A stretch of DNA of 36,404 bases from Osedax symbiont Rs1 (GTDB lineage Bacteria > Pseudomonadota > Gammaproteobacteria > Pseudomonadales > Balneatricaceae), in contig ASZJ01000070.1 in the NCBI GenBank assembly GCA_000416275.1, positions 1 to 36,404 of the forward strand, given 5' to 3'. Each line of letters starts with the position of its first letter. The first letter of the stretch is position 1. A program made the position numbers and the translations under genes. Under the pieces are notes generated by a model. It was not told the origin of the DNA. It saw only the letters and a program-made list of their open reading frames with translations, and ran no database searches. This document shows, in pieces, positions 24,493 to 32,222 of this stretch.

Positions 24493-25734
24493 TTAAAACA
24501 GTCGGCGGCTTCTAACAGTGCCTTCTACAGCGGATAGTTTTTCTAGTGCAATGGCTGAGCAATCTGCATCCACATCGATAACCACGTAACCTACTTGCTC
24601 ATTTGTCTGTAAGTGCTGACCCGAAATGTTGATATTGTTTTCAGATAAAATTAAGTTGATCTTGCTGAGAACCCCGGGAATATTGTGGTGAACGTGCAAT
24701 AATCTGTGTACGCCGTCAGCTTCAGTGTGATCTGGTAGAGAGACTTCAGGGAAGTTAACCGAGGTGACAGAAGTGCCATTATCACTGTATTTAGCCAGTT
24801 TTTCCGCCACTTCAGTGCCAATACTCTGCTGGGCTTCCATCGTCGATCCGCCGACATGTGGGGTCAGTATCACATTGTCAAACTCGCGAAGTGGCGAGAT
24901 GAACTCTTCGCTGTTTGAGCGCGGCTCAACCGGGAAGACGTCAATCGCGGCGCCGCCCAACTGTTTGCTCGCTATGGCTGTGCACAAGGCATCAATATCG
25001 ACCACAGTACCGCGCGCTGCGTTGATAAAAATAGCTCCCTGCTTCATTTGAGAAAATTCTAAACTAGACATCAAATTTTTGGTAGCACTGACTTCTGGAA
25101 CATGCAGAGTGACAATGTCGCTTCTGCTTAATAGTTCAGACAAGCTATTGACTTGTTTAGCATTGCCTAAGGGTAATTTTCCGACTACATCGTAGAATAA
25201 AACGCTCATCCCCATGGATTCTGCCATCACGCTCAGCTGTGAGCCGATGCTGCCATAACCGACAATACCTAAGGTCTTATTTCTAATTTCATAAGAGTCT
25301 TTTGCTGATTTCTGCCAGATGCCGCGATGCGCTTTGGCATTCTTTTCAGCGATGCCGCGCAGTAAAATAATCGATTCGGCAATCACAAGTTCGGCCACGG
25401 ATCGAGTATTCGAAAAAGGTGCATTAAACACTGCAATAGCTCGGTTGGTCGCGGCGGTTAGGTCGACTTGGTTGGTGCCAATACAAAAGCAGCCAACTGC
25501 TAAGAGTTTTTTAGCGGCCTCGAATACTGTCTCATTTAGTTGGGTTCTTGAGCGAATCCCGATAAAGTGTACATCACCGACTTTACTTAATAATTCTGCT
25601 TCGGATAGGGAGCCTGTATGGTACTCAATGTTCGAGTAGCCGTTGGCATTGAGAGAGTCTACAGCGCTCTGGTGCACGCCTTCTAATAATAAAATTTTGA
25701 TTTTGCTTTTATCTAAAGATGTAGCGTTACTCAT
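24493..25734 (-). CDS. serA: D-3-phosphoglycerate dehydrogenase
   Basis: It oxidises 3-phosphoglycerate to 3-phosphohydroxypyruvate with NAD, the first step of serine synthesis. The 413 aa match the short proteobacterial form (E. coli 410). Visible parts are the NAD-binding GIVGYGSIGSQ (156-166), the active-site Arg241 in NAARGTVVD, Glu270 in PVEP and His293 in TPHVGGST, then a C-terminal ACT domain (about 337-413), the serine feedback site. It stands alone on the minus strand with a perfect hairpin after its stop. The start at 25734 agrees with homologues. Nothing is unusual in the protein. Confidence 0.96.
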   Translation of the reverse strand: MSNATSLDKSKIKILLLEGVHQSAVDSLNANGYSNIEYHTGSLSEAELLSKVGDVHFIGIRSRTQLNETVFEAAKKLLAVGCFCIGTNQVDLTAATNRAIAVFNAPFSNTRSVAELVIAESIILLRGIAEKNAKAHRGIWQKSAKDSYEIRNKTLGIVGYGSIGSQLSVMAESMGMSVLFYDVVGKLPLGNAKQVNSLSELLSRSDIVTLHVPEVSATKNLMSSLEFSQMKQGAIFINAARGTVVDIDALCTAIASKQLGGAAIDVFPVEPRSNSEEFISPLREFDNVILTPHVGGSTMEAQQSIGTEVAEKLAKYSDNGTSVTSVNFPEVSLPDHTEADGVHRLLHVHHNIPGVLSKINLILSENNINISGQHLQTNEQVGYVVIDVDADCSAIALEKLSAVEGTVRSRRLF

Positions 25735-26057
25735 GTTGGACTTATGCCTTACGTTTGGTCAAAAAATTAAGGGGACTCCACCGGGAGCAATTATAGTACT
25801 AATGAAGAGCAGAAGATCTTAACATAGAGCTGTTTTTATAAAAGCTTAAAGGCCGTTAAATAGGAATATATAGTGGTATTTTTGACTCCATTATTTTAGT
25901 AAAAGAAACATCCCCAGCATAGGAAATTAAGTTTCTGATAATCGTAAAAAGTTGCCTATAAGCGACTGGAGCATGCGGCAAAATATATAAGAATATCCAG
26001 TGTGGTTAAACTGATTTATAGTGATAAATCGTGAATCGACGAATAAGAGATGTCTGA
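25735..26057. other. Intergenic region between serA and the DUF2927 gene
   Basis: This AT-rich region separates two divergent genes and should hold both promoters. I see no repeat copy, RNA gene or clear operator. Short minus-strand frames that overlap the start of the next gene are not convincing. Confidence 0.4.
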
Positions 26058-26987
26058 ATGATAAGAGTAGTACACTCGTATGAGAAAGCAATAACCGGGG
26101 GCGATGTCGATAGAAAAATGACGATCGAGGATAGAGTGGCGAAAATAGAGGGGAGGTTAGTAACGTCAATAGCTGCTAAATCTAGCGGTTCAGGAGTTAC
26201 AAATTGTTTATTTTTTAAGCTTTTAATTTTACTGACGGTATGTTTGCTGTGCCCCGTTAAGCTGTTAGCCGCCACTCACGACTGGCAAAAAACCGCCTTT
26301 ATTATGCACAGCTTTAATGAGGTCGCCCTGGGCAGTGAATATGGAAATTCAGCACTAAAAGTGCGCAAGTGGGATAAGCCGATCCGCATCTATGTAGAGC
26401 ACCAAGTCAAAGATTCGCAACTCCATGATGAGCTGTTAGATGCTCATATTAGCGATTTGCAGAAAATCACCAAGCTGGACATTAAGCGGGTTAGCAATAG
26501 ACGAAAGGCTAATATTCGCTACTATTTCACCTCCCAGAAAAAGTTACCGGCACTGGTTAAGTCAGTGTCCGGGAGAAATTCGGTTAAGTATTTGCGCAAT
26601 TCAGTTTGCATGGCAACGATGCGCGCTAATCACAGTGGCAGTATCCACAGTGCTGTGGTCTACATACCGGTAGATCAAGCGAGAATGCATGCTAAATTAG
26701 TCTCCTGTATTGTCGAAGAGCTTACTCAAGTGCTAGGTTTACCTAGAGATTCAGATGAAGTATATCCGTCTATTTTCAATGACCACTCTTTTAATGACGG
26801 ACTTACTGGATTAGATATAGTGCTACTTAAAATTCTTTATCACCGGCAGATTAAGTCTGGTATGAGCCGGGGTAAACTACAGCCAGTGTTAAAAAAACTT
26901 ATTAATAAAATGCGCAAAAAAGGTGAAATTAATCGCTCTAAAAAATTGGCTAAAACTCTATCTCTGTGCTCATATATCGACTGTTAG
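26058..26987 (+). CDS. Secreted or envelope protein with DUF2927 domain
   Basis: The 309-aa protein has a hydrophobic segment, FFKLLILLTVCLLCPVKLLA (about 53-72), which looks like a signal peptide or anchor, although some 50 residues precede it. The true start could be the ATG at 26118 (MTIEDRV), but an AGAG-type site favours 26058. The exported part contains KPIRIYVEHQV, and later VEELTQVLGLPRDSDEVYPS and FNDGLTGLDIVLLKILYH, which I associate with DUF2927, a family of unknown function. The C-terminal tail is rich in Lys and Arg. It stands alone, with a likely terminator about 140 bp after the stop. Confidence 0.75.
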   Translation: MIRVVHSYEKAITGGDVDRKMTIEDRVAKIEGRLVTSIAAKSSGSGVTNCLFFKLLILLTVCLLCPVKLLAATHDWQKTAFIMHSFNEVALGSEYGNSALKVRKWDKPIRIYVEHQVKDSQLHDELLDAHISDLQKITKLDIKRVSNRRKANIRYYFTSQKKLPALVKSVSGRNSVKYLRNSVCMATMRANHSGSIHSAVVYIPVDQARMHAKLVSCIVEELTQVLGLPRDSDEVYPSIFNDHSFNDGLTGLDIVLLKILYHRQIKSGMSRGKLQPVLKKLINKMRKKGEINRSKKLAKTLSLCSYIDC

Positions 26988-27127
26988 TCCGTATAGGCTG
27001 CCCGTTTATGGTCGGAAATTAGGGCCCTCTGCACACTTATACATCTTCGGCTAGCTGCTTCTGGTGCATCCCCGGCCTCTAACCGTTGCGCCTATGCTGG
27101 TGCAGTTTAACTATTAGTCGCTGCTTA

Positions 27128-27163
27128 TTTTGGGTGGGATCGCCCCCAAAAGTTATTTATTTT
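27128..27163 (+). terminator. Probable Rho-independent terminator
   Basis: TTTTGGG (27128-27134) and GG pair with CC and CCCAAAA (27145-27151) around GATCG, with one bulged T. The stem is followed by GTTATTTATTTTT. It would end transcripts of the DUF2927 gene before dctP. Confidence 0.5.
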
Positions 27164-27333
27164 TGAGTAAATATTACCCTTTTAGCTCAGGTTTTTAGCT
27201 TAAATCGCTCATCTGAAATCGTCCATTAATTATTACTCCTTTAAAAACAATCTACTAAAATATATTTATACTATTTGGCATCGTTCCTGCTTTAGTTACT
27301 CCACTAATATCTAAACCTGAAGTTAAACATTTA

Positions 27334-27376
27334 CCTGAATCAGTGACTTCACTGCACCACATAGCGCAAGCTCTTG
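27334..27376 (+). mobile_element. MITE-A copy 4, left end only, abutting dctP
   Basis: The first 43 bp (CCTGAATCAGTGACTTCACT and on, to CTCTTGAT) are those of MITE-A and then stop. The dctP coding start follows within 8 bp. Either the element was truncated after insertion, or a deletion joined it to the gene. It occupies the place where the dctP 5' leader should be. Confidence 0.75.
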
Positions 27377-27383
27377 ATGGAGT

Positions 27384-28376
27384 TTGATTAAGAAAAATAT
27401 CCGCCCAACAGCTATCGCCCTTGCTTTAAGTGTCTCGAGTGCATTTGCCTCTGAATGTGATCCGGGAGAAGTGGTCGCTAAATTGAGCCACGTAACCGGC
27501 GGTACAACTCACCCTAAAGTGGTTGCGGCTAACGCATTGGCGGATCGAGTTAACAAGGAGATGAACGGTAAACTCTGTATCGAAGTTTTCCCGAGCTCTA
27601 CTTTATTTGGTGATTCTAAAGAGCTTGAAGCGCTGCTTTTAGGTGATGTGCAAATATTAGCTCCTTCACTTTCTAAGTTTGGTTCTTACACCAGAAAATA
27701 CGGTGTATTTGATTTGCCTTTCATGTTTAAAGATATGGATGCCGCAATCCGTTTCACTAACTCGGATGCCGGTAAAGACTTGTTGAATGCGATGAACAAT
27801 GTGGGCTTCGTCGGTTTGGGTTATTGGATGTCAGGGATGAAATATTTCTCCGCTAACAAAGCACTTGCTTTACCGACAGATGCAAAGGGCTTGAAATTTC
27901 GAGTTCAGTCTTCAGATGTTGCCAAGGCGATGATTGCAGCAATGGGTGGGTCTCCACAGCCAATGGCGTTTAAAGAAGTTTACGGCGCTCTGCAAACCGG
28001 AGTTGTCGATGGACAAGAGAATACTTGGTCGAACATTTACACTAAAAAGTTTTTTGAAGTTCAGGACAGTGTCACTGAAACTAGTCATCAGTTGCTCGCT
28101 TATTTATTCATGACTTCGTCAGAATTTTTAGATGGGCTAACTCCTGAAGTACGAGCGCAGTTCTTAAAAATAGCCAATGAAGTGACGCAGACCGCGAACC
28201 AAAATGTTAAGGCGAAAGAGCTTAGCAACCGTGCAAATATCTTAAAATCTGGTGGTAAAATCAATGTCTTAACTGCCGAACAGCGTGCTAAATGGGTTGA
28301 GGCAATGAAGCCTGTTTGGAAGAAATTTGAAAATGATATTGGCGCTGAGTTAATTAAAACGGCAGCGGGTGCATAA
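27384..28376 (+). CDS. dctP: TRAP transporter substrate-binding protein DctP
   Basis: This periplasmic receptor of a TRAP transporter catches organic acids, typically C4-dicarboxylates such as succinate or malate. The 330-aa protein starts with a signal peptide (MIKKNIRPTAIALALSVSSA, then FASE). Arg173 in KGLKFRVQSSD is the conserved carboxylate-binding arginine, and VDGQENTW (208-215) is a family signature. The only start in frame is TTG at 27384, and the GGAG at 27379-27382 is only 1 bp from it, far too close for normal initiation. The ATG at 27377 is out of frame and stops after four codons. The poor start is next to a truncated MITE-A, so the initiation region may be damaged. dctQ and dctM follow at 316 and 1284 bp, a looser layout than usual. 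Confidence 0.9.
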   Translation: MIKKNIRPTAIALALSVSSAFASECDPGEVVAKLSHVTGGTTHPKVVAANALADRVNKEMNGKLCIEVFPSSTLFGDSKELEALLLGDVQILAPSLSKFGSYTRKYGVFDLPFMFKDMDAAIRFTNSDAGKDLLNAMNNVGFVGLGYWMSGMKYFSANKALALPTDAKGLKFRVQSSDVAKAMIAAMGGSPQPMAFKEVYGALQTGVVDGQENTWSNIYTKKFFEVQDSVTETSHQLLAYLFMTSSEFLDGLTPEVRAQFLKIANEVTQTANQNVKAKELSNRANILKSGGKINVLTAEQRAKWVEAMKPVWKKFENDIGAELIKTAAGA

Positions 28377-28444
28377 TCACTTTGCAAATATAACCCCAGC
28401 AATTTGCCGATAAGTGGCTCAGGTGCCGTTATCTGCAAGGAGCT

Positions 28445-28485
28445 TGACCGAGGACAGCACTCGAAGCGAGAGCTGTCCTCGGTCA
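28445..28485 (+). terminator. Strong hairpin between dctP and dctQ
   Basis: TGACCGAGGACAGC (28445-28458) pairs perfectly with GCTGTCCTCGGTCA (28472-28485), and CTCG/CGAG extends the fold inside the loop. There is no U-run. In transporter operons such structures after the binding-protein gene protect its mRNA, giving more receptor than membrane subunits. That role is inferred. Confidence 0.6.
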
Positions 28486-28630
28486 TATTCTAGGCTGTCT
28501 TCTAGGTCCATATTTTAGGTATGAGTAGCGAGCTTTATCAGGGCTAGTCGATTAGCGCTCTCAGGTAATATTCTCGGTTCTATCTGCGGATGCTCCAATC
28601 CACAGGCTCAATTATTTTTCTACAGCAATG

Positions 28631-28657
28631 GCTTCATCAAATGATGGTGCTTTTTTT
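28631..28657 (+). terminator. Weak hairpin with T-run before dctQ
   Basis: GCTTCATC and GATGGTGC form a short imperfect stem (28631-28650) followed by seven T residues. It could attenuate transcription into dctQM, in line with higher DctP need. It lies 36 bp before the dctQ start. Confidence 0.45.
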
Positions 28658-28692
28658 ACGGTTGAAGATTAGGTTCAACAGGAGTTTTTCAC

Positions 28693-29370
28693 ATGGCTTA
28701 TTGGCCTCATATTTATCTCATCATCTTAATTATTGGCATTTGGCTATGTGAGCGCAAATGGCCAGAAATGGTGGATGCGATAGAAGAAAATATATTAGTG
28801 ATTATTATTACGGCGATTATGCTGGTTTCGTTCGGTCAAGTGGTCGCTCGTTACGGGTTTAACAGCGGTTGGGCTGCAGCACTTGAATTTAATACCTTGG
28901 CTTTTTCATGGCTGATCTTACTAGGTATGAGTTACGGAATTAAAAATGGTGTGCATATAGGTGTGGATATCATTCTCAATGCGGTCTCCAAGCCAGTCAC
29001 TCGAATTATGGCTTTGATCGGAGCTTTAGGAAGTATGTTTTACGGCTTAATTTTACTCGATTCAACCTGGTTACATTTGCTGGGTGTTGACGTGCGTGGT
29101 GGTGCTATCGAATATTGGGCCAAGATGTTCAAAATTGGGATCGGTTCAGAAGAGCTTCGCTATCCTGAATTTATGCAGCAGCTTTTTGGGCTTCAACCAA
29201 GAGTACACCGCTGGTTGGTGCTGGTTATTTTGCCGATTAGTTTGGCGCTCTTAGTGTATCGATCAGGGCAGGCATTTATCGATATTTACACTGGCAAGCG
29301 GCGCATGTTGATTAGTGGCCATGAGGGCCAAGAGCTGGTCGAAGAAAATAAAGGCATTATCAAAGACTAG
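28693..29370 (+). CDS. dctQ: TRAP transporter small permease DctQ
   Basis: The 225-aa inner-membrane protein has four main hydrophobic segments (about 5-20, 35-57, 75-95, 115-135) and a last one near 180-200. LEFNTLAFSWLILLGMSYGIKNGVHIGVDI is the DctQ signature, spread over about residues 64-92. It forms the membrane complex with DctM and receives substrate from DctP. An insert between the last segments (GVDVRGGAIEYWAKMF to QPRVHRW) makes it longer than minimal DctQ proteins. An AACAGGAG ribosome site precedes the ATG. The gene for DctM follows after 290 bp, of which 160 are a MITE-A copy; the usual spacing is a few bases. Confidence 0.9.
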   Translation: MAYWPHIYLIILIIGIWLCERKWPEMVDAIEENILVIIITAIMLVSFGQVVARYGFNSGWAAALEFNTLAFSWLILLGMSYGIKNGVHIGVDIILNAVSKPVTRIMALIGALGSMFYGLILLDSTWLHLLGVDVRGGAIEYWAKMFKIGIGSEELRYPEFMQQLFGLQPRVHRWLVLVILPISLALLVYRSGQAFIDIYTGKRRMLISGHEGQELVEENKGIIKD

Positions 29371-29440
29371 TGGCAGATGTCTCATAATTGCACAGCACAA
29401 TAGTTGATAACAATGTTGATTCGTCTTTGATTAAAACTAT

Positions 29441-29600
29441 CCTGAATCCGTGACTTCAAAGTGAAGGCAGAGTGTAAGATATTGGTTTTACAGTGGAATT
29501 GAAAAATCCTAACTGCACCTATAGGTTCAGTGGCTGTTTTTCTAACCGCTGTACAATCAAGAACTTGCGCTATGTGACGCAGTGAAGCCACTGATTTAGG
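29441..29600 (-). mobile_element. MITE-A copy 5, inverted, between dctQ and dctM
   Basis: The 160-bp element is in the opposite orientation to the other full copies, with CCTGAATCCGTGACTTC on the left and CACTGATTTAGG at the right. The flanks ACTAT (29436-29440) and ATTAT (29601-29605) are a 5-bp target duplication with one change. Its minus-strand frame (from 29591) is again open across the element. It splits an otherwise standard TRAP operon, and in the transcript its ends can pair into a long hairpin. Confidence 0.88.
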
Positions 29601-29660
29601 ATTATATTCAACCTAGATTCAAGACTGAGTATGCAGTCTGAAAGTTGAGGAAATAACACC

Positions 29661-31277
29661 GTGGAACCACTCATTTTATTTGGGCTAGTATTAGCTTTGC
29701 TCTTTGTCGGGATGCCAGTAGGTATTTCTTTAGGGCTATCTTCAATACTTTTTATTACCTTCTTTTCTGATGCTAAGCTAACGTCAGTGGCTATCTCGCT
29801 ATTTGGAGCCGGCCAGCACTACACTTTATTAGCGATACCTTTCTTTATATTGGCATCATCCTTTATGTCGACGGGAGGTGTTGCGAAACGTTTGATCAAT
29901 TTTGCAATTGCCTGTGTTGGGCACTTTAGAGGAGGCTTGGCAATGGCTTCGGTATTAGCCTGTATGATGTTTGCAGCGCTATCCGGATCCTCTCCCGCGA
30001 CTGTCGTTGCCATCGGTAGCATCGCTATTGTGGGAATGCGTCAAGTGGGTTACTCGAAAGAATTTGCCTCGGGTATCATCGCCAACGCCGGTACTTTAGG
30101 TATTTTAATCCCGCCATCTATCGTCATGGTGGTGTACGCATCCGCGACTGAAGTTTCAGTTGGGCGGATGTTCTTAGCTGGGGTCATTCCTGGATTGCTG
30201 GCAGGAACGATGTTGATGTTGGCTATTTACGTGGTTGCGAGGATCAAAAACCTGCCCTCGGAAGAGTGGAAGGGCTTCGGCGCTATCGTTAAAGGTGGCA
30301 AGGAGGCGGGCTGGGGGCTGTTCCTAATCGTGATTATTATGGGCGGCATTTATGGCGGTGCATTTACGCCAACCGAAGCCGCGGCAGTGGCAGCTCTGTA
30401 TTCCATTTTCATCGCGCTGTTTGTCTATCGAGACATGGGGCCTTTAAAAGGGATTCGCTGGGTCAGTGACACCGATTCAGCTACCGCTAGAGTTGGCTTT
30501 AATGGCTTAGTTTACGGCTTATCATTTTTTATGGTGTGGATGATAATGTCATTTTTTGCCACGGCAGATTCCCAGACAGTCACCGCTGCAAGTCGCGCGC
30601 AATGGGGCGGGGGATTCAGTCTGCTATTGACTGTCTTCTATATTTATAAACGCGGCCGTAAATTGGATAGCACTGCTATGCAGTTTGTTGGCGCAGGATT
30701 GGTCATATGGGGACGTAACTTACTATTGCTAGTCAAATTGTTCTTCCCAGCGCTGTACAGCAAAGAAACTCGGGAGGTTATGTTAGCGGGAACTAAGACG
30801 ACGTTAATGCTGATGTTTATCATTGCTAATGCACTGCTGTTTGCGCACACGCTTTCAGAGGAGCGGATTCCGCAGATGGTCACCGAGTGGATGCTAGGAG
30901 TAGGGTTTAACTGGTTTACATTCTTGATCGCAGTCAACATACTGCTGTTGCTTGGCGGTCAGTTTATGGAGCCGTCTGGTTTGCTGTTGATCGTCGCACC
31001 GATTGTTTTCCCGATCGCAATGCAGCTGGGAATTGATCCAATTCACTTGGGAATTATCATGGTGGTCAATATGGAAATAGGGATGATCACGCCGCCAATT
31101 GGTCTCAATCTATTCGTCACATCGGCAATAACCGGCATGAGTTTGTCTAAAGTCGTGAAAGCGGCCACTCCCTTTATGTTGGTGCTGATGTTGTTTTTGA
31201 TTATCGTCACTTATGTGCCCTGGTTATCTACCGCCTTGCCGTACAGCATTATGGGACCGGAAATTATAAATAGGTAA
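29661..31277 (+). CDS. dctM: TRAP transporter large permease DctM, with extra central segment
   Basis: DctM is the sodium-coupled channel subunit in the inner membrane. The protein has 538 aa, about 100 more than typical DctM (about 430). The N-terminal half (LFVGMPVGISLGLSS, ALSGSSPATVVAIGSI, GTLGILIPPSIVMVVYAS) and C-terminal half (GGQFMEPSGLLLIVAPIVF, IGMITPPIGLNLFVTSAI) have standard signatures. The extra part, about residues 265-365, holds hydrophobic stretches (VYGLSFFMVWMIMSFFA, FVGAGLVIWGRNLLLLVKLF). Similar extended DctM proteins may exist in marine bacteria; I am not certain. The GTG at 29661 is preceded by a GAGGAAA site. Together with DctPQ it would bring in C4-dicarboxylates that feed central metabolism. 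Confidence 0.9.
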   Translation: MEPLILFGLVLALLFVGMPVGISLGLSSILFITFFSDAKLTSVAISLFGAGQHYTLLAIPFFILASSFMSTGGVAKRLINFAIACVGHFRGGLAMASVLACMMFAALSGSSPATVVAIGSIAIVGMRQVGYSKEFASGIIANAGTLGILIPPSIVMVVYASATEVSVGRMFLAGVIPGLLAGTMLMLAIYVVARIKNLPSEEWKGFGAIVKGGKEAGWGLFLIVIIMGGIYGGAFTPTEAAAVAALYSIFIALFVYRDMGPLKGIRWVSDTDSATARVGFNGLVYGLSFFMVWMIMSFFATADSQTVTAASRAQWGGGFSLLLTVFYIYKRGRKLDSTAMQFVGAGLVIWGRNLLLLVKLFFPALYSKETREVMLAGTKTTLMLMFIIANALLFAHTLSEERIPQMVTEWMLGVGFNWFTFLIAVNILLLLGGQFMEPSGLLLIVAPIVFPIAMQLGIDPIHLGIIMVVNMEIGMITPPIGLNLFVTSAITGMSLSKVVKAATPFMLVLMLFLIIVTYVPWLSTALPYSIMGPEIINR

Positions 31278-31323
31278 TATAGACAGATAGACCACCCTGC
31301 AGTTTGTGCGAGATAATCGCGCT

Positions 31324-31342
31324 AGGAGTCCGACGGGCTCCT
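31324..31342 (+). terminator. Hairpin after dctM
   Basis: AGGAG and CC pair with GG and CTCCT around GACG, one bulged T, 46 bp after the dctM stop. No clear U-run follows. It is a possible transcript end between convergent dctM and the CpxP-like gene. Confidence 0.35.
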
Positions 31343-31385
31343 GACTGCAGTGCAATTTTCAAGCTAGATAGAGAGCGCGATCGCC

Positions 31386-31913
31386 TTATTTGTTCAAAGT
31401 TAGGCCGTGCAGCATACCTCTACGGCTTTTCCCTGCCGCGCGCATTTCTTGCATCTTTAGTAATTGTTCCGCAGTTAGTATCTTCTTCATGCTCTGCTGC
31501 ATTGCCAGCATGGCATCGATTTTTTGATTGGCAGCGAGTGCAGCTTGCTGTTTCACTTGTGCCAGCTTTTGTGCATAATCAGCTGCTTTTAGATCTAAAT
31601 TGCGCAGAGCTTGGTGGAGGGGTTGTTGATCTCCTGCCGCTGCTTTGTGAGCTGTGCGCTGCGCTTGGAAAAGCACTTTAATTTGCGTCTGTTGCTGTGC
31701 GGTTAAAGCTAATTTTTTGCTCAATATATTGAGCTTCTTGGTCGCTCTCATGGCGTGGTGGCTGCCGGCACGGTTTTCAGCATAATGCTTAGACTGCTGC
31801 CAATTACCCGGCTGGGTGTTGGCGGCATGTGCAACATTAAATGCGCCAATCAACAGCATAGTAGGGATTGTCATAAGCGCGATAGTGCGGCGTTTTAGAA
31901 GGTTGTTTTGCAT
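31386..31913 (-). CDS. CpxP/Spy-family periplasmic protein
   Basis: I take the ATG at 31913, which has an AAGGAG site 8 bp before it. The longer open frame from 32030 adds residues that do not fit a signal peptide. The 175-aa protein begins MQNNLLKRRTIALM and has a hydrophobic core ending in AHA, a signal peptide. The mature part is helical and rich in Ala, Gln and Lys, with two LTxxQ motifs (LTAQQQ and LTAEQL), the mark of the Spy/CpxP chaperone family. CpxP binds the CpxA sensor and restrains it until misfolded protein appears. It lies divergent from cpxRA with a CpxR box in between, so it should be induced by the pathway. Confidence 0.87.
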   Translation of the reverse strand: MQNNLLKRRTIALMTIPTMLLIGAFNVAHAANTQPGNWQQSKHYAENRAGSHHAMRATKKLNILSKKLALTAQQQTQIKVLFQAQRTAHKAAAGDQQPLHQALRNLDLKAADYAQKLAQVKQQAALAANQKIDAMLAMQQSMKKILTAEQLLKMQEMRAAGKSRRGMLHGLTLNK

Positions 31914-32005
31914 AGCTCTACTCCTTAAATTAGCGGTGGGTTGTGCCGAATGCCTTCGATAATTTAAGTTTGCATTAAGTAAATGATAAGTAGGGTTGCT
32001 TTTGT

Positions 32006-32020
32006 GTAAAGTTGTGTAAA
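32006..32020 (+). promoter_or_regulatory. CpxR box (GTAAA-N5-GTAAA)
   Basis: GTAAA, GTTGT, GTAAA is an exact match to the E. coli CpxR consensus (two GTAAA units 5 bp apart). It lies 93 bp upstream of the CpxP-like start and about 200 bp upstream of cpxR, so it can drive both divergent units and make the system self-inducing. Confidence 0.85.
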
Positions 32021-32222
32021 TAGCAGCCACTGGCTGTTTTTACGGGATATACTGCGAAGGATATTCTAAATAAGTCACGCACGCCCTCTCAATAAGTATT
32101 AACAGTGGAGTCGCGCTAAGCAAGATGCTGGCTGGAGTTAATAGCGGGCATTGTCGGTGCTCTCCAGGCTGGCTCGATCCTTTTTTACACTGAATAATAG
32201 AATCTAAGGTTATAGGGAAGCT

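Noticed and set aside
31914-32030. N-terminal extension of the CpxP-like protein
   Set aside because: The longer frame places 39 residues before a clear signal peptide and spans the promoter side of the gene, while the ATG at 31913 has a good ribosome site.
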